This document shows, in pieces, positions 1 to 4,308 of a DNA stretch of 7,514 bases (the stretch's first letter is position 1; each line of letters begins with the position of its first letter). A program made the translations under genes and the position numbers. The stretch is from Phycisphaerales bacterium (GTDB lineage Bacteria > Planctomycetota > Phycisphaerae > Tepidisphaerales > Tepidisphaeraceae), in NCBI GenBank assembly GCA_028288775.1, contig JAQGHP010000645.1:1-7514 (forward strand). Direction: 5' to 3'. The notes beneath the pieces are model-generated. The model was given only the letters and a program-made list of their open reading frames with translations. It was not told the origin of the DNA and did no database searches.

Positions 1-52
1 AAGGTATCAGGACACGGGAAAGTTCATGACGACGATATTCAACTTTCACTTT

Positions 53-89
53 GCAATTTGCAATCGCCACCGCCCGGACTGCAAATTGC
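53..89. repeat. Short inverted repeat (GCAATTTGCA / TGCAAATTGC)
   Basis: GCAATTTGCA at 53-62 is a perfect reverse complement of TGCAAATTGC at 80-89, with a 17-base loop. It is flanked by another TTGCAATT word and resembles the other simple inverted repeats between genes in this window. No T-tract follows, so a terminator role is doubtful. Confidence 0.55.
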
Positions 90-200
90 GGGCGGCAGTG
101 GTCGGCGTGATCGCCTCGTTGTTAGACGCACGGATCCGGGGGTGCCGCGACCTCGGCGGGCATTGCCTGGGCCGGCCCATTTCCCATTGCGCGCCGAATT

Positions 201-240
201 GGGGCAATTCATGGGCAATTGGGGCAAAAAAAGGGGCAAT
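201..240 (+). repeat. Degenerate tandem array of GGGGCAATT words
   Basis: The word GGGCAA occurs four times in 40 bases: GGGGCAATT at 201, TGGGCAATT at 212, GGGGCAAAA at 221 and GGGGCAAT at 233. Unit spacing is irregular, about 8-12 bases. The first 20 bases match the reverse complement of 376-393 with only small differences, so this array and the next one are oppositely oriented copies of the same repeat. Confidence 0.6.
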
Positions 241-363
241 TTAGCGCAATGTTGCCTAGAATTTGGCTGGCAAATCGATCCGAGAAGGGATCGCAGGTGA
301 ATTGCCGTAAATCATTTACAGATAGATTTTTGCGCACGAAAATGCAACCCGCCGTCCGGTGGC

Positions 364-403
364 CCATTGCCCATCATTGCCCATGATTGCCCCGATTTTG
401 CCC
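364..403 (-). repeat. Tandem decamer array (CCATNATTGC)
   Basis: CCATTGC at 364-370 is followed by CCATCATTGC (371-380), CCATGATTGC (381-390) and CCCGATTTTGC (391-401), giving an almost exact 10-base period. It is the inverse of the GGGGCAATT array at 201-240. The 10-base periodicity matches one helical turn, so a protein-binding role is possible, but nothing else in the sequence supports one. Confidence 0.6.
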
Positions 404-450
404 TCTTGCAGAAATGGGCAACGGCGCTTCACCGCCAAGCACCGAGAATG

Positions 451-471
451 GGCGGGTTTGAGAAGCCCGCC
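451..471. repeat. GGCGGG/CCCGCC hairpin beside the large hairpin
   Basis: GGCGGG at 451-456 pairs with CCCGCC at 466-471 around a 9-base loop. It directly abuts the 36-bp-arm hairpin at 472-558. Together they lie 3' of the minus-strand membrane gene and could form a compound stem-loop in its transcript. Confidence 0.5.
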
Positions 472-558
472 GGGTGCCACAGGTCGCGGTACTCCGAGAC
501 CTGTGCTGTTGCGTCGCCCCAAAGCACAGGTCTCGGGATACCGCGAGCCGTGGCACCC
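472..558. repeat. Large imperfect palindrome with 36-bp arms
   Basis: The left arm (472-507) and right arm (523-558) are reverse complements at 32 of 36 positions, around a 15-base loop. The outer nine bases pair perfectly as GGGTGCCAC / GTGGCACCC, and the inner 14 (CGAGACCTGTGCT region) are also perfect. The element lies 44 bases past the stop codon of the minus-strand gene that ends at 602, where it could act as an mRNA-stabilising or terminating structure, although no U-tract follows. No open reading frame inside looks like a transposase, so it is best read as a small non-autonomous palindromic repeat. It shares the word GGTACTCCG (488-496) with the repeat region at 5733-5741 and, inverted, 6107-6115. 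Confidence 0.8.
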
Positions 559-601
559 GACACCCCGCGCGTCCCGGCGGCTCCGCGGTGAAAAAGCGTA
601 T

Positions 602-1375
602 TCAGCCGCCCATTCCCCCCGGCACCGTCGGCTCCGCCACCTGCACCTCCGACTCGCCGAGCGCAAACCGCAGCCCGCGGCTGCTGCGCCCCTGGATGAG
701 CAGCAGGATGATCAACGCCAGCACCGGAAACCCGACGAACCGCGCCCATTTCAAGATCGCCACGCCCAGCGGTGCGTTCTCAAACTTGTAATCGTGGCTC
801 AGTTCGGGCCACGTATACAACACGCCGGGGATGCGGATGTCCGTCGATTCGTACGGCGGGGCGGTCATGCCGGGCGTTGCCGTCATCGACGGCGCGCCCG
901 TAATGAACTGGCTGTTGAGCAGCGCCTGCCACGGGAACAGCAGCACCATCAGCAGCACGGACCAGCAGAACGCGGACGTCACATGGGACACGCCAACGAG
1001 CCTCCCCACCAGCATGATGGTGATGATCAGCAGCAGCACGATGGAGAGCACGATCGGAAGCACGACGCCGCCGTAATTGGTGAGGGCGATGACGTATTCA
1101 AAGGCCGGCGACGCCAGCCGCGACGAGCCGCCGGCCGGATGCTCGACCAGGGTCACATCCGTTGAGCTTCGCGTGGTGGCGTCGGCGGAGGCGCTGCTCG
1201 TCGCGTCCGCGTGGAGGTGAATGGAATGCACGTACCGCGCCACGAAGAACATCGTGATTTGAATCAGCAGGATCAGCGCGAGAAAGAGAAAAAGGGCATT
1301 CTTCGCCCGCCGGGCGACCAGCATCGCATCCGCGTAATCGGCCGCGACGGCCTGGGTCATGGTAGTCCGAGTCAT
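602..1375 (-). CDS. Four-helix integral membrane protein of unknown function
   Basis: This encodes a 257-residue protein that I do not recognise. Four hydrophobic segments are evident, at about residues 27-48, 103-128, 134-153 and 212-229. Between helices 1 and 2 lies a polar Ser/Ala/Thr-rich stretch (about 50-100), and between helices 3 and 4 a 55-residue loop rich in Pro, Thr and Tyr (about 155-210). If both ends are cytoplasmic, these two loops face the same extracytoplasmic side. The N-terminus has basic residues (RRAK at 22-25) before helix 1, consistent with a cytoplasmic N-terminus. No catalytic or binding motif is visible. The start is well supported: AAGGAG (minus strand, 1382-1387) lies six bases upstream of the ATG. 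An internal ATG at codon 6 is a weaker alternative. The gene is divergent from the small membrane gene at 1874 and appears monocistronic. It is likely a real gene because the hydrophobic pattern is regular and the ribosome site is good. Confidence 0.85.
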   Translation of the reverse strand: MTRTTMTQAVAADYADAMLVARRAKNALFLFLALILLIQITMFFVARYVHSIHLHADATSSASADATTRSSTDVTLVEHPAGGSSRLASPAFEYVIALTNYGGVVLPIVLSIVLLLIITIMLVGRLVGVSHVTSAFCWSVLLMVLLFPWQALLNSQFITGAPSMTATPGMTAPPYESTDIRIPGVLYTWPELSHDYKFENAPLGVAILKWARFVGFPVLALIILLLIQGRSSRGLRFALGESEVQVAEPTVPGGMGG

Positions 1376-1614
1376 CGATCGCTCCTTCGTTCAACCGCTC
1401 CCCCGAGGCTCCCTGCCCCGGCGGCGCTTCCAACGTACCTATCGCAAATTTCCGTCCCACGCAACGCCAAGACCCCGCAGCGTCAGGTCCGCAGAGCCCG
1501 CCGGGATGAAAATGTGGGAAGGCTCACCGCGAAGACGCACAGGGGCGGGAGCGTGCCTCGCTCGCGGAGCCGAATGCTTCAAACCCACCTCCTCGTCAAG
1601 AAGAGGATGATCTA
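1376..1614. other. Divergent intergenic region, left half, no gene seen
   Basis: This lies between the minus-strand membrane gene and the 27-bp inverted repeat. Frames crossing it give Arg/Pro-rich translations typical of GC-rich non-coding DNA. It contains degenerate words related to the neighbouring repeat (AACGCCAAGACC near 1462 and CACCGCGAAGACGCAC near 1526), suggesting decayed repeat material. No convincing promoter for either flanking gene could be picked out. Confidence 0.5.
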
Positions 1615-1705
1615 AACCGCCAAGGCGCCAAGACGCCAAGGAAGAGGGATCGTTTCCGTGTTGCGAATCTCCTTCTTCCCTTGGCGTCTTGGCGCCTTGG
1701 CGGTT
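1615..1705. repeat. Perfect 27-bp inverted repeat of the AACCGCCAAGGCGCC type
   Basis: The left arm (1615-1641) begins AACCGCCAAGGCGCC and continues AAGACGCCAAGG. The right arm (1679-1705) is its exact reverse complement, with a 37-base loop between. The arms have internal structure: CCAAGGCGCC, CCAAGACGCC and CCAAGG are successive variants of a 9-10-base unit. Spurious translations of this element (ASWRLGG, NRQGAKTP) recur in bacterial databases, which from general knowledge marks it as a dispersed intergenic repeat. It lies in the divergent region 168 bases before the small membrane gene, and its position does not suggest a terminator. Confidence 0.85.
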
Positions 1706-1873
1706 CAACTTTTCTTCCCAACGGCTCGAACGGATCCAATTCTGGTCAGTCTCCGCGTCTCCCCTGCGAGCTATGCCCTTATTTCCTCGCGCCGTCGCAG
1801 TCCTCTCGATTGTATTGGGCAAGCGCGGGCCGGGGAGATACACTCTGGACGCTCAATACTGTCGGAGCGACCC
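1706..1873. other. Upstream region of the small membrane gene
   Basis: A frame reading from 1658 runs through here into the gene at 1874, but its first 72 codons are encoded by the right arm of the inverted repeat and a low-quality stretch, so I take the later ATG as the true start. The only ribosome-site candidate is GGAG at 1864-1867. A possible promoter (TTGGGC at 1815-1820, TACACT at 1839-1844, 18-base spacer) is too weak to call. Confidence 0.4.
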
Positions 1874-2185
1874 ATGACCAACACCGCCGACACTTCCACC
1901 ATCCCCTACGCCAGCCCCATGCCCCGAAGCGCGTCGCGCGTATGGGCCGGTGTGTTCATCGCCTTCGCGGGGCTCTGTCTGATCGTCCTCGGCGGATGCT
2001 TCCTCATCGGCGTGCTGCTCCTGGTCCACCCCCAACTCGCCTTCAACGGAACCTCCCCCGCCCCCGCAACCGTCGGCGGTTTCGCTCTCATGGCGGTCCT
2101 CTACCTCCTCGCGTTCTGCTGTTTCGCCGGCGCAGTTGCCGTTCTCATTGCGGGGCTAAAGACCTTATTCGCGATAGTGAGGTGA
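1874..2185 (+). CDS. Small two-helix membrane protein of unknown function
   Basis: This is a 103-residue protein that I do not recognise. A polar N-terminal segment (residues 1-22, with several Thr, Ser and Pro) is followed by two strongly hydrophobic stretches, about residues 24-51 and 67-95. They are joined by a short Pro/Ala/Thr-rich loop (NGTSPAPAT). The composition predicts a helical hairpin in the inner membrane with both ends on the same side. There is a GG-C motif in helix 1 (residues 40-42) and a Cys pair in helix 2 (82-83), but no recognisable active site. The ATG at 1874 is preferred over the longer upstream frame because GGAG (1864-1867) precedes it at a suitable distance and the upstream extension reads through repeat DNA. 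It is followed by a TTGTCAG inverted repeat and then the AAA ATPase gene on the same strand. Co-transcription is possible, but the ATPase has its own promoter. Confidence 0.65.
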   Translation: MTNTADTSTIPYASPMPRSASRVWAGVFIAFAGLCLIVLGGCFLIGVLLLVHPQLAFNGTSPAPATVGGFALMAVLYLLAFCCFAGAVAVLIAGLKTLFAIVR

Positions 2186-2187
2186 GT

Positions 2188-2289
2188 GTCCGTTGTCAGT
2201 TGTCAGTTGTCAGTGGTAGTTGCCAGGCCGTGCCAAATGATGACGCCTTCCGTTTCTTCGCAACTGACAACGAACAACTGACAACGGAC
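2188..2289. repeat. TTGTCAG-type inverted repeat
   Basis: Three exact tandem TTGTCAG heptamers occupy 2193-2213. CTGACAA, the inverse, occurs at 2264-2270 and 2278-2284. The ends, GTCCGTTGTCAGTTGT (2188-2203) and its reverse complement (2274-2289), pair perfectly over 16 bases, with further imperfect pairing inwards. The repeat begins three bases after the stop of the small membrane gene and ends 22 bases before the ATPase start. Its right arm supplies the CTGACA used as the likely -35 box of the ATPase promoter. Confidence 0.8.
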
Positions 2290-2305
2290 CAACTCCAACT
2301 ATAAT
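2278..2305 (+). promoter_or_regulatory. Sigma70-type promoter for the AAA ATPase, possibly leaderless
   Basis: CTGACA at 2278-2283 matches the -35 consensus at five of six positions, and TATAAT at 2300-2305 matches the -10 consensus perfectly; the spacer is 16 bases. Transcription would start near 2312, which is exactly the A of the ATPase ATG. The mRNA would then be leaderless, which fits the absence of any Shine-Dalgarno sequence upstream of that ATG. The -35 box is part of the inverted repeat arm. The motif match is seen directly; promoter function is inferred. Confidence 0.55.
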
Positions 2306-2311
2306 GAATCC

Positions 2312-3472
2312 ATGACCGTTTCCTGGGACACCTTCGAGCGTTACCGGCAAAAAGGCCTCGACGCCCGTCGGGCGGGGCAGTGGGATTCGGCGCGGGTGTA
2401 TCTGCTCGAGGCGGCGCGGGCGATGGTGGAGCTGAGCAAGTCCGCCGCCGGCGAGGAGCTGCGCGAAGGGCGTCGGCAGATGGCGGCCCGCCTGCTGGAA
2501 CTCGCCAAGGATTGCGAGAACGCCACCCGCGAAAACCGCCGAGCGCCCGCCGCCCGCCGGTCCGGCTCGGGCAACGGCGGATCCTCCAACTCGCCCGCCT
2601 CCGAATCCGAAGGCGAGCAATCCGCCCAGCAATGGATCGTCAGGGAAAAACCGTCCCTCCGTTTCGATGACGTCGCCGGCCTGGAAGACGTGAAGGAAGA
2701 CATCCGCCTGAAGATGATCTACCCCTTCGAGCACGCCGACCTCGCCGAAAAGTTCGGCATCCGGCCCGGCGGGGGGGTTCTCATGTACGGCCCGCCCGGC
2801 ACCGGCAAAACCATGCTCGCCAAGGCCACCGCCGGGGAAATCGAAGCCACCTTCTTCCGCATCTCCCCCGCGGACGTGCTGAGCAAATGGGTCGGCGAAG
2901 CCGAGCAGAACATCAAGAAGCTCTTCGACGCCGCGGCGAACGAGCCGCGGAGCATCATCTTCATCGACGAGATCGAGGCCCTCGTCCCCGCCCGGCGCGA
3001 CGAGGGCTCGAGCGTGATGCAGCGCGTCGTCCCACAGATTTTGCAGGGCGTGGAAGGCTTCGACAAAAAGGCCGGCCGCCCGATTTTGCTGATGGGCGCA
3101 ACCAACGTCCCCTGGCAACTAGACCCCGCCATGCTCCGCCCCGGCCGCTTCGACGAGAAGGTCTACATCCCCCTCCCCGACCTGCCCGCGCGGAGAAAGA
3201 TGCTGGAAATCTACCTCTCCAAGCGCCCCCTCGCCGACCACCTCGACCTCGACGCCTTCGCCGAAAAGTTGGAAGGCTACAGCGGCGCCGACATCAAATA
3301 CCTCTGCGACCGCAGCGCCACCGTCCCCTTCCTGCAAAGCGTCGCGACCGGCGAGGAAGGCGAAATCACCAGCCAAATCCTCGCGGACGTCCTCAACGAC
3401 ACGCAACGATCGGTAACGCCCGAAATGCTCAAGCGCTTCGCCGAATGGGGCAAAGCCGCCGCGACGGCGTGA
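2312..3472 (+). CDS. Vps4/katanin-like (meiotic-clade) AAA ATPase with N-terminal MIT-like domain
   Basis: This 386-residue AAA ATPase probably acts as a hexameric remodeller that threads a protein substrate through its central pore. Residues 1-70 form an amphipathic helical bundle resembling a MIT domain (YRQKGLDARRAGQWDSAR, then YLLEAARAMVEL, then a third helix). A polar Ser/Gly/Glu linker (71-108) follows. The AAA module has Walker A GPPGTGKT (160-167), pore-loop SKWVGEAEQNIKKLF (191-205, cf. Vps4 SKWMGESE), Walker B IIFIDE (215-220), sensor 1 in GATN (262-265), arginine fingers in LRPGRF (275-280) and sensor 2 GYSGAD (322-327). PWQLD and YIPLPD are also Vps4-like. The C-terminal helix (about 351-380, SVTPEMLKRFAEW) resembles the closing helix of this clade. 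The Vps4 beta-domain insert appears absent. No ribosome site precedes the ATG; see the promoter at 2278. The ATPase assignment is very strong, the clade strong, and the MIT call probable. The substrate is unknown, since no ESCRT-like neighbour is present. Confidence 0.93.
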   Translation: MTVSWDTFERYRQKGLDARRAGQWDSARVYLLEAARAMVELSKSAAGEELREGRRQMAARLLELAKDCENATRENRRAPAARRSGSGNGGSSNSPASESEGEQSAQQWIVREKPSLRFDDVAGLEDVKEDIRLKMIYPFEHADLAEKFGIRPGGGVLMYGPPGTGKTMLAKATAGEIEATFFRISPADVLSKWVGEAEQNIKKLFDAAANEPRSIIFIDEIEALVPARRDEGSSVMQRVVPQILQGVEGFDKKAGRPILLMGATNVPWQLDPAMLRPGRFDEKVYIPLPDLPARRKMLEIYLSKRPLADHLDLDAFAEKLEGYSGADIKYLCDRSATVPFLQSVATGEEGEITSQILADVLNDTQRSVTPEMLKRFAEWGKAAATA

Positions 3473-3503
3473 ACCGCCGCTTCCGAGGCGAGTTGGCACA
3501 TTT

Positions 3504-3543
3504 TTACATAATTAACTGGCCGCGGCGTCCATTTCTTATGTAA
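3504..3543. promoter_or_regulatory. Possible operator upstream of the toxin-antitoxin pair
   Basis: TTACATAA (3504-3511) and TTATGTAA (3536-3543) are perfect inverted copies, 32 bases apart start to start, about three helical turns on the same DNA face. They lie in an AT-rich island just upstream of the toxin gene, in otherwise GC-rich DNA. Ribbon-helix-helix antitoxins commonly bind such paired sites to repress their own operon. The promoter presumably overlaps (TAATAT at 3541-3546 is a candidate -10), but no convincing -35 is seen. Confidence 0.45.
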
Positions 3544-3556
3544 TATTAGGGCGGAC

Positions 3557-3793
3557 ATGGCGAAAGGTGACTTTCGATGGAACGGGTGGAACGTGGACCA
3601 TCTGGCAAAACATGGCGTCGGGCCGACGGAAGCAGAACACGTCGTTCGGTTCTGCAGACGACCGTACCCCCGCCCACACAAAAAGGGTACATGGCTCGTC
3701 ATCGGAAGAGGCAATAGTAATCGTCGTCTGCAAGTCATCTACACGTTGGATTCCGACGGAACCTATTTCGTCATTCACGCAATGCCGATTTGA
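3557..3793 (+). CDS. BrnT-like toxin of a type II toxin-antitoxin pair
   Basis: This 78-residue protein has the BrnT (DUF497-like) layout: an N-terminal strand with FRW, then WNVDHLAKHGV (residues 11-21; compare the family's W...N...KHGV), an acidic helix (TEAEHVV), WLVIGR (46-51), a central strand RLQVIYT (57-63) and the final strand FVIHAMP (71-77). BrnT toxins are small RelE-fold ribonucleases that cleave RNA in the cytoplasm and are neutralised by an antitoxin encoded immediately downstream. That gene order holds here, with the next start 10 bases after this stop. The family often has about ten more residues after the last strand (an ARPLT..EK-type tail). Here a TGA follows HAMPI directly, so the tail is short or lost. 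The ribosome site is weak (AGGG at 3548-3551). Confidence in the family is fairly high; activity is not established. Confidence 0.75.
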   Translation: MAKGDFRWNGWNVDHLAKHGVGPTEAEHVVRFCRRPYPRPHKKGTWLVIGRGNSNRRLQVIYTLDSDGTYFVIHAMPI

Positions 3794-3803
3794 AGTGAAA
3801 AAG

Positions 3804-4190
3804 ATGCGAAACATGCCGACCAAATCATCAGCGGGCATCAAGCGCCGGGCTGTCGGAGGGGGGAATCGCCTGCCTGAATTCAAGACCGGCGAAGAGTTTG
3901 ACACGCTCAGCCCAGCCGAAAAGGAGGCCGTTTGGAATTATTACGATCGGCCCATTCCGCTTTCCGAGACGCGCGATCCAAACGCAAGAGAGCGCGCGAT
4001 AATCAAAGAACAGAAAGCGGCAACCCGACGGAAGCTGGGAAGGCCGCGGGTCGGGAAGGGGGTAAAGGTGATCTCCCTGAGCGTCGAGCGTGAACTTCTC
4101 AAACGTGCCGATGCGCTTGCCCGGAAACGGAAAATCACCCGCGCAAAGCTGGTTGCGGAAGGGCTGTCGTTGCTGCTTAAAGCGTCATAG
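3804..4190 (+). CDS. Ribbon-helix-helix antitoxin partner of the BrnT-like toxin
   Basis: This 128-residue protein is probably the antitoxin. The N-terminus (1-25) is basic. The middle (about 24-75: EFKTGEEFDTLSPAEKEA, then DRPIPLSETRDPNARERA) is polar and acidic and is the likely toxin-binding part. A basic hinge with GRPRVGKG (79-86) leads into a C-terminal ribbon-helix-helix fold: the strand VKVISLSVE (87-95), a first helix (ELLKRADALARKR) and a second helix (TRAKLVAEGLSLLL). BrnA-type antitoxins have the same order, with a GRP-K hinge before a C-terminal DNA-binding domain. It would sequester the toxin and bind the operator upstream of 3557. Start choice: the ATG at 3804, ten bases after the toxin stop. 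An ATG at 3813 (codon 4) and a GTG at 3795 are alternatives, and none has a strong ribosome site, so coupling to toxin translation is likely. Confidence 0.75.
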   Translation: MRNMPTKSSAGIKRRAVGGGNRLPEFKTGEEFDTLSPAEKEAVWNYYDRPIPLSETRDPNARERAIIKEQKAATRRKLGRPRVGKGVKVISLSVERELLKRADALARKRKITRAKLVAEGLSLLLKAS

Positions 4191-4308
4191 TGACCACGAA
4201 TACGACGGGAATCTGCCCGGCCCGATGGAGCGCGCAAACTCAGCGAGCTTGTCCCGCCCCGTAACTCATGTACGTCATCCTTTCTTCGAGAAAAAAATCA
4301 ATCCGCCT
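4191..4308. other. Convergent intergenic gap, no clear terminator
   Basis: This separates the antitoxin gene from the convergent DUF1275-STAS gene. It contains a weak CGGG/CCCG stem (4206-4219) and a small AT-rich stem TTTCT-TCG-AGAAA (4281-4293) followed by a run of A on the plus strand. Neither is a textbook intrinsic terminator for either gene. Confidence 0.4.

Larger units (their letters stand above)
1..471. other. Left intergenic region with short repeats, no convincing gene
   Basis: No reading frame here looks like a conserved protein. Frame 1 is open from the left edge to a TGA at 298-300, but its translation is low-complexity and Arg/Pro/Gly-rich and runs through the GGGGCAATT repeats, so I do not call it a gene. 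The region holds a 10-bp inverted repeat at 53-89, opposing arrays of GGGCAAT/ATTGCCC words (201-240 and 364-403), a 13-bp palindrome at 307-319 (GTAAAT-C-ATTTAC), a weak 6-bp hairpin at 276-293, and a GGCGGG/CCCGCC hairpin at 451-471. The tail of an upstream gene could lie just left of the window, but nothing in the first bases identifies it. Confidence 0.6.

Noticed and set aside
1..300. Reading frame open from the left edge to 298-300 (and two overlapping small frames)
   Set aside because: The translation is Arg/Pro/Gly-rich with no conserved pattern and runs through the GGGGCAATT array; the openness is expected from high GC.
359..1165. 268-codon plus-strand frame opposite the membrane gene
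   Set aside because: It is antisense to a membrane protein with clear helices and a good ribosome site. Its His/Arg/Gln-rich translation is a typical shadow, and its start lies in repeat DNA.
1439..1843. 134-codon minus-strand frame across the 27-bp inverted repeat
   Set aside because: Much of it is a translation of the repeat arms (NRQGAKTP and SWRLGG), a known artefact of this repeat type, with no ribosome site.
2210..3118. 302-codon minus-strand frame opposite the AAA ATPase
   Set aside because: It is the antisense shadow of a strongly conserved ATPase. Gly/Ala/Leu-rich composition without motifs.
4281..4300. Intrinsic terminator between the convergent genes
   Set aside because: The stem TTTCT/AGAAA is AT-only and weak, and the homopolymer is on the wrong side for the minus-strand gene and is A rather than T for the plus-strand gene.
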